This document shows positions 54,563-63,511 of a DNA stretch of 64,000 nt, piece after piece (position 1 is the stretch's first letter; each line of letters begins with the position of its first letter). Source of the stretch: Planctomycetota bacterium (GTDB lineage: Bacteria > Planctomycetota > Phycisphaerae > Phycisphaerales > UBA5793); assembly GCA_013112555.1 (NCBI GenBank), contig JABFGK010000002.1, forward strand, positions 248,001-312,000. Reading direction: 5' to 3'. The position numbers and the translations under genes are program-made. The notes under the pieces were generated by a model. The model worked only from the letters and a program-made list of their open reading frames with translations, made no database searches and had not been told where the DNA came from.

Positions 54563-56029
54563 ATGCGCACAGTTTTGAACGTATCCCGGCATGCACTTGC
54601 AATCAGCCTGGCCGGTGCATTTGCAACATCCCCCCTGTCGGCTGCGCAGGAACCGACCACGCAGCCGGACGCCCCCCCGAGCATCAAGCAGCCGGTCCCC
54701 CAGCCAACAGCAGCCGATGTGCCGGCATCGACGGTCATCAAAGTGCTCACCGGGAACTGGTACGACCTCGTCGAAATCGATCTGCAGAAACTCGACCCGG
54801 CATCTGCTGAGATGGTGATTCAGCGCAGCGTGCAACCGATGCGCGACGGCGATGCTGCCCCACGATATCTGAAGTCCATGTTGTACAAGCCGGAACGTGA
54901 AACTGAAGAGGAGATGAACAAGCGGGACAGCCTGAACTTCGAGCAGCGGTGTGCCGAGTTTGCCAACGGATTTCTGGGCGATCAACTGAGCAGTTGGGCG
55001 GGCGCGCAATATCACCTGCGAGCGGCCTATGCGTGTACGGATTGCAACTGGCCGCGGAATGCCGAGGCAGGCTTCAACGAGTTGCTGCCGGAACTTGGGA
55101 CAATCAGGATGGGGTCATCCTGGAACCTCTGGCTGGCTGAGCGTGCGATCGGCCAGGGACGCCCGTGGGAGGCCCTGCGTCTCTATCGTGAGACGATAAC
55201 GATGGGCCGTGACATTGGCCGAGGCCCGTTCCTCATCAGCACCCTGGTTGGTATAGCCATTGAATCCCGGGCGCAGGACATGCTCATCGAAGCCATCCCG
55301 TTCCTGATCGAGCAGGGGGTTGAGCCGGAGCGTATTCTTCGAATCATGCAGCGGCGCTATCGGCCGACAGCTGACCCGATCGCGTCCTTCTCCGGCGAAC
55401 AGGGCATCTGGTCGGCAGCCAACCTGCCCCTGCGCCGACTTGTTGAAGGCGACACCGAAGGATTCTGGGCAGACTGGGGCGGCCTGTGGCCTATGTTGAG
55501 CGATGGGCAGATCGAAGCAGGCTTCGACCTGAAGCAGTCGCTGATTGACAAGGGCTGGGTCTCAAAGAAGGACGCAGACGATCCGGCTGTGCTGGCCCGT
55601 CTCATGCTCGATGAGGTCGAGTACTTCAACAAGACGCTGGATCGAGGTCTGCTGACGTTTCGCATGGCCCCGTCGGAGCGCGATGCTGCCCTCGAACAGA
55701 TCGAGATCGACACGGAACGGAGCGTGATTGATCGCCCGTCGATGATGATCATGCCGTCGCTGCACCGAGCCATTCAAGCGGTCTATCGCATCGAAAGGCA
55801 GCGGCTGGCACTCAACCTGCTGCTGGCAGGCATCTGTTACCATGATGAGTTCGGATCGTGGCCGGATTCAATCGACGAAGTTCGAGGCCTGCGGCCGGAG
55901 TACTCGGGGATTGACCCGATGACCGGCGACCCATTCTCCGTGTCCGGCTCCGGCAACACCATCACAGTGAAGTGGACGCCGACCCGAGATCGCGACAAAG
56001 GCGAGTGGTCGATCACGCTGCGGAACTGA
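54563..56029 (+). CDS. Secreted or periplasmic helical protein, unknown
   Basis: A 488-residue protein with a signal peptide (HALAISLAGAFATSPLSA) and GGAGG seven bases before the ATG. A Pro/Thr/Gln linker (EPTTQPDAPPSIKQPVPQPT) is followed by a mostly helical domain resembling TPR-like folds (AQYHLRAAYACTDCNW; GRPWEALRLYRETITMGRD). The last 60 residues (CYHDEFGSWPDSIDEVRGLR; GIDPMTGDPFSV) look like the head of a pseudopilin-type sequence, where G-x-W/Y-P-x-S and D-P-x-x-G-x-P are common. No enzymatic motif is seen. As third gene after the sigma/anti-sigma pair it is a candidate target or sensor. Confidence 0.75.
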   Translation: MRTVLNVSRHALAISLAGAFATSPLSAAQEPTTQPDAPPSIKQPVPQPTAADVPASTVIKVLTGNWYDLVEIDLQKLDPASAEMVIQRSVQPMRDGDAAPRYLKSMLYKPERETEEEMNKRDSLNFEQRCAEFANGFLGDQLSSWAGAQYHLRAAYACTDCNWPRNAEAGFNELLPELGTIRMGSSWNLWLAERAIGQGRPWEALRLYRETITMGRDIGRGPFLISTLVGIAIESRAQDMLIEAIPFLIEQGVEPERILRIMQRRYRPTADPIASFSGEQGIWSAANLPLRRLVEGDTEGFWADWGGLWPMLSDGQIEAGFDLKQSLIDKGWVSKKDADDPAVLARLMLDEVEYFNKTLDRGLLTFRMAPSERDAALEQIEIDTERSVIDRPSMMIMPSLHRAIQAVYRIERQRLALNLLLAGICYHDEFGSWPDSIDEVRGLRPEYSGIDPMTGDPFSVSGSGNTITVKWTPTRDRDKGEWSITLRN

Positions 56030-56071
56030 CCCGGCATCGACTCGCGACACACAGACATGGCACCCAATCGG

Positions 56072-56522
56072 CCCCCGGTGTATTCACCGGGGGCTATTCA
56101 TTTATCACTCAGACGAGTAGGTACGAGTCCTGACAGCAACAGTGTTACTGAGTCAATCCGTTCCTGGGCGCGCATGGCAGCCACGAAGTGGCGGCCGGAC
56201 AGTAGCCTGGGGCAAGTGAGCCAAGCGCAGCGCGGCGAGCGCCGCCCCAGGTACAGAGTGGGCGCGACCATCCAAGCCCCCGAGAGGGGGCGAAGGAAGA
56301 GGCCTCTTCGTTGATTCTCACTCCCCTGCGCCCCTGCCGGGGCTTGCATGCTTGCACAACGCTTGACCAGGGGCTGCGTTCGTCGCAAGAGCGACTCACT
56401 GGCCCCTGGCTACTTCCCTACACGCCACTTCGTGGCTGCGGAGGCCTGGGATGCAGGTCAGGACGAGTAGGTACGAGTCCTGACGACAGACGCCACTCAT
56501 GTCAGGACTTGCGTCCTAACCT
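56072..56522. repeat. Mosaic hairpin repeat, copy B, with flanking palindromes
   Basis: Order of parts: a CCCCCGGTG...CACCGGGGGCTATT hairpin (56072-56098); a palindrome half GACGAGTAGGTACGAGTCC (56112-56134); the mosaic element (about 56160-56450); then GTCAGGAC...GTCCTGAC (56457-56484) and GTCAGGAC-TTGC-GTCCTAAC (56501-56520). The mosaic is itself an imperfect inverted repeat: CCACGAAGTGGCG at 56181-56193 faces CGCCACTTCGTGG at 56423-56435. Its right part matches copy A (1108-1290) in reverse orientation. The cluster starts 43 bases after the stop of the secreted protein gene. No coding potential. Confidence 0.8.
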
Positions 56523-56615
56523 ACTTCTACCCCCTTTCCCTGACACTGCACGCCCGATAATCAGGACTACACTGTCGGATACAGGCCCACTGCCGGGAGG
56601 AGACGGCCCGGGGAT

Positions 56616-56648
56616 TTGACAAATCTATATCTCAAGATATCATGATAT
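56616..56648 (+). promoter_or_regulatory. Promoter with overlapping palindromic operator, RND operon
   Basis: TTGACA (56616-56621) and TATCAT (56638-56643) are spaced by 16 bases, close to a sigma-70 consensus. The perfect 12-base palindrome ATATCATGATAT (56637-56648) covers the -10 box, as expected for repression by a MarR- or TetR-type dimer. No such regulator gene is in the window. Transcription would begin near 56650, giving a leader of about 65 bases to the ATG at 56715. Confidence 0.65.
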
Positions 56649-56714
56649 ATGAACGAAACAAGGAAGCGGGTTCGCCCGTATGGGGACCGGTCAGCGAAGG
56701 AGGAGCGTGGCATC

Positions 56715-57863
56715 ATGTCACTGGACCAATCACTGCCGTACCTGCGGTTGCGCCGGGGGATTGCCTGGGTGCAGATCGTCATGGGGCTTGTGCTCGTCAT
56801 TGTCGTACTCGGGCTGATGGCCTGGCTCATGGGCTTCTTTGCCGAGAAGGTCGAACCCGGCACGGCGGAAGCAGAACGAGCAACACTCCGAACCGCCGAT
56901 CTGGATGACACGCAGACTGCCACCGTCGAACTGATCACCACCGACCGATTCGAGTCGGCAGTCGGAACGATCCGGGCGGTGCATGAAACCTCAGCCGCCT
57001 CGAAACTGCTGGCCAAAGTGATCGAGGTCAATGCGGTGTCGGGTCATGCCGTTGCACAAGGAGACGTGATCGCTCGCCTCGAACGGGAGAGCCTCGAAGC
57101 CCGGCTGGCTCAGGCCGAGGCTGCCGTCGCGGCTTCCCAGGCACTGCGTGGGCAGGCCCAGATCAACTTCAAGCAGATTGAACAGATGCGCTCGCAAGGG
57201 GCTGCCACCCAAACGGAAATGGACAAGGCAGTCGCGGCGCTGGAAGCGGCCAAAGCGGAAGTGATCCGAGCCGAGCGGGCACGCGATGAGGCCGAGACCA
57301 TACTCGCATACACCGTCGTGACCGCGCCGATTGACGGGATCATCATCGACCGGGCCGTCGAAGTCGGCGATACGGTCAGCCCGGGGCAGGTGATCTGCCG
57401 CCTGTACGATCCGACGCGCATGCAAATGGTGGCCGAGGTCCGCGAGTCGCTGGCACACCGGCTCGAAGTCGGGCAGTCGATCGTGGTCCGGATCGATGCA
57501 TTAAACAAAGACTGCATCGGCGCCATCAGTGAGATCGTGCCGCGTGCTGAAGCGAGCAGCCGCACCTTTCAGGTCAAGGTGACCGGCCCCTGCCCGCCTG
57601 ACATCTACAGCGGCATGTTCGGCCGATTGAACATCCCGCTGGGGACCGAAGAACTTCTGGTCATCCCGGCCGCTGCCGTCATGAAGGTCGGTCAGCTGGA
57701 CATGGTGGACGTCTATACCCCGGCGACGAAACAACTGCACCGGCGCGTGATCACACTCGGGAGGACCATCTTTGACGGTCGCATCGAGGTGTTGTCCGGC
57801 CTGACAGAGGGCGACGTGCTGGCCCTGGCCGCATCGGTTTCACTGCAGGAGGCGGATCAATGA
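56715..57863 (+). CDS. RND efflux periplasmic adaptor (membrane fusion protein)
   Basis: A 382-residue HlyD/AcrA-type adaptor. It has one N-terminal membrane helix (IVMGLVLVIVVLGLMAWLMG). Lipoyl halves are AVSGHAVAQGDVIARLERES and VTAPIDGIIIDRAVEVGDTVSPGQV. A coiled-coil hairpin lies between them (about residues 130-225), and beta-barrel and membrane-proximal domains follow. It links the inner-membrane pump encoded next (four-base ATGA overlap) to an outer-membrane channel, which is not encoded here. AGGAGG lies 11 bases before the ATG at 56715; the ATG at 56649 is in frame but overlaps the operator palindrome. Confidence 0.92.
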   Translation: MSLDQSLPYLRLRRGIAWVQIVMGLVLVIVVLGLMAWLMGFFAEKVEPGTAEAERATLRTADLDDTQTATVELITTDRFESAVGTIRAVHETSAASKLLAKVIEVNAVSGHAVAQGDVIARLERESLEARLAQAEAAVAASQALRGQAQINFKQIEQMRSQGAATQTEMDKAVAALEAAKAEVIRAERARDEAETILAYTVVTAPIDGIIIDRAVEVGDTVSPGQVICRLYDPTRMQMVAEVRESLAHRLEVGQSIVVRIDALNKDCIGAISEIVPRAEASSRTFQVKVTGPCPPDIYSGMFGRLNIPLGTEELLVIPAAAVMKVGQLDMVDVYTPATKQLHRRVITLGRTIFDGRIEVLSGLTEGDVLALAASVSLQEADQ

Positions 57864-60800
57864 GTGATCACGCTCCTTCATCATCCGAAACGCCGGCATT
57901 GGCCCGGGGCGGCCATGGATTTGTCAACTCAATCGTCAAGGCCTTTCTGCATTCGAACCTGTCGCTGATCTTCATTCTGGTGGCAGCGCTGGCCGGCATT
58001 GGGGCACTCGTCATCACGCCGCGCGAGGAAGAGCCGCAGATCGTGGTGCCGATGGCTGACATATACGTCGACTTCCCCGGGCACACGGCCACCGAAGTAG
58101 AGCAACTGGTGGCGACGCCACTTGAGCGGCTGCTCTATCAGATCGACGGGGTCGAGTACGTCTATTCGACTTCGAAGAACGACCAGGCGGTCATCACGGT
58201 CCGCTTTTATGTGGGTGAGGATCGTGAGCGGAGCCTGGTCAAGTTATACAAGCGGATCGATGAGAGCGTGGAACACATCCCGCCCGGGTTGGCCGGCTGG
58301 GTAGTCAAGCCGGTTGAAATCGACGATGTGCCGATTGTGAACTTCGCGTTGACGAGCAACGAGGCCGATGAATATGCCTTGCGGCGAGTGGCCGAGGAGG
58401 TCGTCGCACGGCTCGCCCAGGTCCGCAATGTCTCACGAACTGCCATCGTCGGCGGGCAGGCACGGGTCGCTACGGTTCGGCTGATCCCGGACCGATTGCG
58501 GGGCTATTCGCTCAGTCCCCTGGAGATTCAGCAGGCGCTGTCGGTCTCCAATGTCTCACGGACGGCCGGCACATTCAAGAACAATGACGACGTGATCGAG
58601 ATCACGGCCGGCCCTGCGTTGTCAAGCGTCGACGATCTGCGACGACTTGTCATTGCCGTCCACGACGATCGGACCGTGCGGCTGGCTGACGTGGCCGAGG
58701 TGAGTGATGGGCCGGATGAAGCCGGAACCTATGTTCGGTTCGGGCAGGGCCCGGCCGCCGACCGGGTGCACGAAGTCGGGACACCCGGCTGGTCAACGAG
58801 CCTCGACAGCGGTCATCCTGCATCCGCATCGCAACCGGCCGTCGTCATTGCCGTGGCCAAGCAGAAGGGATCGAATGCCGTCTGGGTAGCCGACGACGTC
58901 GTGCGCGAGGCCAAGCGATTGACGCACGAGGTGGTACCCGACAACATGCAACTGATCGTCACACGCAACTACGGGCTGACTGCCAACGAGAAAGTGAACG
59001 AACTCGTCGAAGCGCTCGGCGTCGCGATTGTCATCGTGATCGCCTTGCTCACGATCGGGCTCGGCTGGCGCGAGGCGTTCATCGTTGCCGTAGCCGTCCC
59101 CGTTGTGTTCGGTTTGACGCTCGTGGTGAACTACCTGGCCGGCTACACGATTAATCGCGTGACGCTGTTCGCGTTGATTCTGTCGCTTGGGTTACTCGTT
59201 GACGATCCGATCGTGGATGTGGAGAACATCGTGCGGCACTTCAAGATGCACGGGCGGGCCTCGCGCGCCATCGTGCTGGAGGCCATTGCCGAGATACGCC
59301 CCCCACTCATTACGGCAACGCTGGCCGTCATCGTCAGTTTCCTGCCGATGTTCTTTATCACCGACATGATGGGGCCGTACATGGCCCCGATGGCACTGAA
59401 CGTGCCGATGACGATGCTCATGTCGATGGCCGTCGCCTTTACCATTACCCCCTGGCTCAGTTATCACGTTCTTAAGAAGCAATATCAGGGCACAGCAGGG
59501 GCCGGTACGCCGGTCGGCGACACCAGTGATATCCACGACTTTGCAAACGTGGAGCGCACCATGTTGTATCGCGTGTTTCGGCCGCTGATGCAACCGATGC
59601 TGGATTCATCGAAGCGCGCCTGGCTGTTTCTCGGGGTCATGGGGTTGCTGATGGTGGTGGCTGTCGCGCTGGCTGCGGTGCGGCAGGTGCCGTTGAAGAT
59701 GCTGCCGTTTGGCAACAAGGATGAACTGCAACTCGTGATCGACATGCCGGAAGGGACCACGCTCGAGCATACCGACCGGGTGGTGCGCGAGGTGGAGCAG
59801 TATCTGCGCACGGTGCCGGAGGTGACTGGGTTCAGTTCGTTCGTCGGGACATCCTCGCCGATGAACTTCAACGGCATGGTGCGACACTATTACCTCCGTC
59901 AGGGTGAGCATCTGGCCGACGTTGCCGTGAACTTCGTGAACAAAAAGCATCGGCATCGGCAAACGCACACGCTTGCGCTGGCCATCCGGGATGATCTGGT
60001 GGCAATTGTGCGTGCCAACGGCGGCTCGCTGGCAATTGTTGAGACCCCTCCCGGACCACCGACGATTGCCCCGGTGGTGGCCGAGGTACGAGGCCGACCC
60101 GACCATTCATATCAGGACCTGATTGATGCATCGGCTGCCGTTCGCGCGCGCATGGAACTCGAACCGGGCATGGTCGATGTCGATGACATGGTCGAAGCGC
60201 CGATGACGCGCATGACCTTTGTGACGGATCAGGAGAAGGCTGCCCTGAACGGCATTTCGGTCGATGACGTGACGCAGACCATCGAGATGGCACTCTCGGG
60301 AAGGACGGCCGGAACGCTGGCCGTCCCCGATGAGCGGAACCCGTTGCGAGTTGTGCTGTGGATGCCGCGGGCAGTCCGTTCGAGTCTCCATGAGCTCGGG
60401 CAGATCCAACTGAAGGGTCGGACGGGGAACCTGGTCCCACTGGCTGAAATCGGGCGATGGGAACAGACCACAGTCCCCCAGTCGATCTACCACAAGAACC
60501 TGCAGCCGATTGTGTATGTGTTCGCCGATACGGCCGGCCGACCACCGGCCGACGCGATCGTCGATATCGAAGCCGATCGGCAGGCCCAGGCAACACTGGC
60601 CGGCAGCGCCCAACAAACCGGCAGCGGGTATGTGATGACACAGACCACTCCGCGCCCGCTGGGCCGACGCACGTTCGTGACCAACGGCAGCGGGATCGGC
60701 TGGAGTATTCCGGACGGGATCGACATCACGTTTTCCGGGGAGGGCGAATGGAAGACGACGCTGCGCGTGTTCCGCGATCTGGGGATTGCGTTCGGCGTGG

Positions 60801-61315
60801 CGCTGGTCGGGATTTACATCCTGCTGGTGGCCCAGACCAGTTCGTTTTCGATTCCGGTGGTCGTCATGGTGTCCATCCCCCTGACCGTCATCGGGATCAT
60901 GCCCGGCTTCTGGATTCTGAACATGGTGATGGGCCGACAGGCCGGCGGGTATGACGATGTCGTGTACTTCACGGCAACGGCCATGATCGGCATGATCGCG
61001 CTGGCCGGCATTGTGACCCGGCAGGCCATCATCCTCGTTGACTTCATACACCTGGCTCTGAAGCAGGGTCGATCGCTGAAACAGGCAATCCTGGAAAGTT
61101 GCGTGGTGCGATTGAGGCCGATCCTGCTGACGGCCACGACGGCCATGGCGTCGGCCTTCCCGATCGTGATCGACCCGGTGTTCTCCGGGCTGGCATGGGC
61201 GCTGATCTTCGGGCTGTTTGCCTCGACGACTTTTACCCTGTTTGTTATCCCGCTGACGTATTACCTCGTCTACCGGAACGTGCCGGGGCACGGCGTGAGC
61301 CCGGCCGGGGCGTGA
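57860..61315 (+). CDS. RND efflux pump, AcrB/HAE1-like inner-membrane subunit
   Basis: A 1151-residue proton-driven pump. After the first helix comes REEEPQIVVPMADIYVDFPG and the porter-domain stretch TATEVEQLVATPLERLL. The proton-relay aspartates are D448/D449 in LLVDDPIVDVEN of helix 4. The second half repeats the pattern (TTFTLFVIPLTYYLVYRNVP at the end). It is about 100 residues longer than AcrB, with extra loops near residues 300-330 and 880-940. With the adaptor it exports drugs, metals or lipids; the D/D pair points to HAE-type rather than heavy-metal CusA-type substrates. No outer-membrane gene adjoins. Confidence 0.94.
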   Translation: MSDHAPSSSETPALARGGHGFVNSIVKAFLHSNLSLIFILVAALAGIGALVITPREEEPQIVVPMADIYVDFPGHTATEVEQLVATPLERLLYQIDGVEYVYSTSKNDQAVITVRFYVGEDRERSLVKLYKRIDESVEHIPPGLAGWVVKPVEIDDVPIVNFALTSNEADEYALRRVAEEVVARLAQVRNVSRTAIVGGQARVATVRLIPDRLRGYSLSPLEIQQALSVSNVSRTAGTFKNNDDVIEITAGPALSSVDDLRRLVIAVHDDRTVRLADVAEVSDGPDEAGTYVRFGQGPAADRVHEVGTPGWSTSLDSGHPASASQPAVVIAVAKQKGSNAVWVADDVVREAKRLTHEVVPDNMQLIVTRNYGLTANEKVNELVEALGVAIVIVIALLTIGLGWREAFIVAVAVPVVFGLTLVVNYLAGYTINRVTLFALILSLGLLVDDPIVDVENIVRHFKMHGRASRAIVLEAIAEIRPPLITATLAVIVSFLPMFFITDMMGPYMAPMALNVPMTMLMSMAVAFTITPWLSYHVLKKQYQGTAGAGTPVGDTSDIHDFANVERTMLYRVFRPLMQPMLDSSKRAWLFLGVMGLLMVVAVALAAVRQVPLKMLPFGNKDELQLVIDMPEGTTLEHTDRVVREVEQYLRTVPEVTGFSSFVGTSSPMNFNGMVRHYYLRQGEHLADVAVNFVNKKHRHRQTHTLALAIRDDLVAIVRANGGSLAIVETPPGPPTIAPVVAEVRGRPDHSYQDLIDASAAVRARMELEPGMVDVDDMVEAPMTRMTFVTDQEKAALNGISVDDVTQTIEMALSGRTAGTLAVPDERNPLRVVLWMPRAVRSSLHELGQIQLKGRTGNLVPLAEIGRWEQTTVPQSIYHKNLQPIVYVFADTAGRPPADAIVDIEADRQAQATLAGSAQQTGSGYVMTQTTPRPLGRRTFVTNGSGIGWSIPDGIDITFSGEGEWKTTLRVFRDLGIAFGVALVGIYILLVAQTSSFSIPVVVMVSIPLTVIGIMPGFWILNMVMGRQAGGYDDVVYFTATAMIGMIALAGIVTRQAIILVDFIHLALKQGRSLKQAILESCVVRLRPILLTATTAMASAFPIVIDPVFSGLAWALIFGLFASTTFTLFVIPLTYYLVYRNVPGHGVSPAGA

Positions 61316-61571
61316 GTGACGGCCCGGGGGGCGGCCAATCTGCCCTCCGAACACGATTCTGATACATGGAATGATGGCCGGCCCTCGTTTGCCAATCGTG
61401 GGCGACGGGCTACCCTTGTTGGATACCCGGGCTGCCGGTGGCGGTATCTGTGCGCGGTGCACGGACCATTCTCTCAGGTCACACCCGTCCTTGTGATGAT
61501 GTGACCGCGGTATAAGTCCCACTCAATGTTCGAACTGTTCGTATAGTTGGAAACGTAGGCAAGAGTTTTAC

Positions 61572-63365
61572 ATGGTTGACCACAATCTTATCAGTGATCT
61601 GTCAATCTCAGATCAGGATGCAAGCGAACTCCTGAAAGAGGCGTATGGCGACGTGGCCGCTGAGGGCGACATGGATGCCATTCTCGGCGAGCGCATCGGC
61701 AACTTTCAGCCGGGCACCATCCTGACCGGCAAGGTGCTGGGGCAGGCCGGCGACAATGTTGTCGTCGAGATCGGCCTGAAGTCTGAGGGCATGGTTGCGA
61801 AGTCTGAGTTTGATGACCCGTCGGAGTATGCCGTCGGGAGCACGATTGAAGTCCTGTTGGAGCGCATCGAGGGGGATGACGGGCTGGTTGAGCTGTCGAA
61901 GCGCAAAGCCGATCGCATCCGCGGCTGGGAGCGCATCCTGGCCGACTGCAACGAAGGCGACATCGTCGAGGGCCGGGTCCTCCGCCAGATCAAGGGCGGT
62001 CTGCTCGTCGATATCGGCGTCCCCGTCTTTCTGCCGGCCTCCCAGGTCGATATCCGCCGGCCCAGCGACATTCGCGAGTTCATCAACAAGACCATCCGGG
62101 CCAAGGTGCTCAAGATCGACGAGCAGCGGCGCAACATCGTCATCAGTCGCCGCAAGTTGGTCGAGGAAGAGCGGGCTGAGGCTCGTGACCGGCTGCTGTC
62201 CTCCGTCAGTGAGGGCGACATGGTCAAGGGCATTGTCAAGAACATTGCCGACTTCGGTGCCTTTATTGACCTCGGCGGGATCGACGGGCTGCTCCACATT
62301 ACCGATATGTCATGGGGCCGAATCAATCACCCGTCCGAGATGCTCGACATCGATCAGGAAGTCGAAGTCAAGATTCTCTCGATCGACCACGAGAAGGAGA
62401 AGATTGCACTCGGGCTCAAGCAGAAGCACCCCTCCCCATGGGAGAACATCGAAGGTCGGTACCCGATCGACAACCGCGTCAAAGGCGTGGTCGTCAACAT
62501 CGTGTCCTACGGTGCATTCGTCAAACTCGAAGACGGCATCGAGGGGCTGGTCCACATCTCCGAGATGTCCTGGACAAAGCGCATCAATCACCCATCGGAA
62601 CTCCTGTCAGTCGGCGAAGAGATCGACGTCGTCGTCCTGGATATCAACAAGGACAAGCAGGAAATCTCGCTCGGCATCAAGCAGCTCGAGGTCAACCCGT
62701 GGGAGATCATGACCGAGAAGTATCCCATCGGCACGATCATCGAGGGCAAGGTTCGCAACCTGGCCAACTACGGGGCGTTCATCGAGATCGAACCGGGGAT
62801 CGACGGTCTGCTGCACGTGTCCGACATTTCGTGGACCAAGAAGGTCGCCCACCCGAACGAGGTCCTGAAGAAGGGCGAGGACGTCAAGTGCGTCGTCCTC
62901 GAAGTCGATCGCGACAAGCAGCGCGTGGCCCTGGGCATGAAGCAGTTGACCGAAGACCCGTGGCTGCACGCCATCCCCGATGCGTACAAGCCGGGCCTGG
63001 TCGTCAAGGGCAAGGTCACCAAGATCACGAACTTCGGCGTGTTCGTCGAACTCGAAGACGATCTCGAAGGCCTGCTGCACATCTCGGAACTGTCTGACGA
63101 GAAGGTCGAGAACCCGCAGGACATCGTCAAGGCCGGCGACGAGCTCGAGGTCAAGATCCTCCGGGTCGATACAGCCGACCGCAAGATCGGCCTGAGCCTC
63201 AAGCGGGCTCAGTGGGGCGATGCGAGCCCCGGTGGTACCGGCGGGCAGGGCGAGGATCGTCCCGACGGCGCACCGGCTCCAGGCCCGGGCGACGACAAGT
63301 ACCGCCCGACCCGAGGCGGCATGGACGATCACGGGGCCCTCGGCACCGACAAGATCGAACTGTAA
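61572..63365 (+). CDS. rpsA: 30S ribosomal protein S1
   Basis: A 597-residue protein with six S1 RNA-binding domains starting near residues 45, 130, 217, 302, 389 and 476. Domains 3-6 carry the strong S1 consensus (ADFGAFIDLGGIDGLLHITD; VSYGAFVKLEDGIEGLVHIS; ANYGAFIEIEPGIDGLLHVS; TNFGVFVELEDDLEGLLHIS). It binds mRNA leaders and helps initiation on the ribosome. The C-terminal 50 residues are Gly/Pro/Asp rich and disordered. The start has only a weak ribosome site, as is common for rpsA. A terminator follows. Confidence 0.96.
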   Translation: MVDHNLISDLSISDQDASELLKEAYGDVAAEGDMDAILGERIGNFQPGTILTGKVLGQAGDNVVVEIGLKSEGMVAKSEFDDPSEYAVGSTIEVLLERIEGDDGLVELSKRKADRIRGWERILADCNEGDIVEGRVLRQIKGGLLVDIGVPVFLPASQVDIRRPSDIREFINKTIRAKVLKIDEQRRNIVISRRKLVEEERAEARDRLLSSVSEGDMVKGIVKNIADFGAFIDLGGIDGLLHITDMSWGRINHPSEMLDIDQEVEVKILSIDHEKEKIALGLKQKHPSPWENIEGRYPIDNRVKGVVVNIVSYGAFVKLEDGIEGLVHISEMSWTKRINHPSELLSVGEEIDVVVLDINKDKQEISLGIKQLEVNPWEIMTEKYPIGTIIEGKVRNLANYGAFIEIEPGIDGLLHVSDISWTKKVAHPNEVLKKGEDVKCVVLEVDRDKQRVALGMKQLTEDPWLHAIPDAYKPGLVVKGKVTKITNFGVFVELEDDLEGLLHISELSDEKVENPQDIVKAGDELEVKILRVDTADRKIGLSLKRAQWGDASPGGTGGQGEDRPDGAPAPGPGDDKYRPTRGGMDDHGALGTDKIEL

Positions 63366-63420
63366 CCCCAACACCCACAGTCACACCGAGGGCTCGGCCC
63401 TCACTGTGCTGATACCCAAG

Positions 63421-63460
63421 CCCCTGATGCTCGAATCGCCTTCGAGTATCAGGGGTTTTT
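63421..63460 (+). terminator. Rho-independent terminator of rpsA
   Basis: CCCCTGAT (63421-63428) pairs with ATCAGGGG (63448-63455), extended by an inner CTCGAA/TTCGAG stem, followed by TTTTT. It lies 55 bases after the rpsA stop. Confidence 0.9.
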
Positions 63461-63511
63461 CATTGGTTCGATGACGCGTGTGCTCGGTGTGGTGCGTGGG
63501 GATGGGAATCG

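Noticed and set aside
60107-61522. Long minus-strand frame (471 codons) opposite the RND pump
   Set aside because: It is low in recognisable structure, rich in His/Arg/Pro as GC-rich antisense frames are, and overlaps a certain gene entirely.
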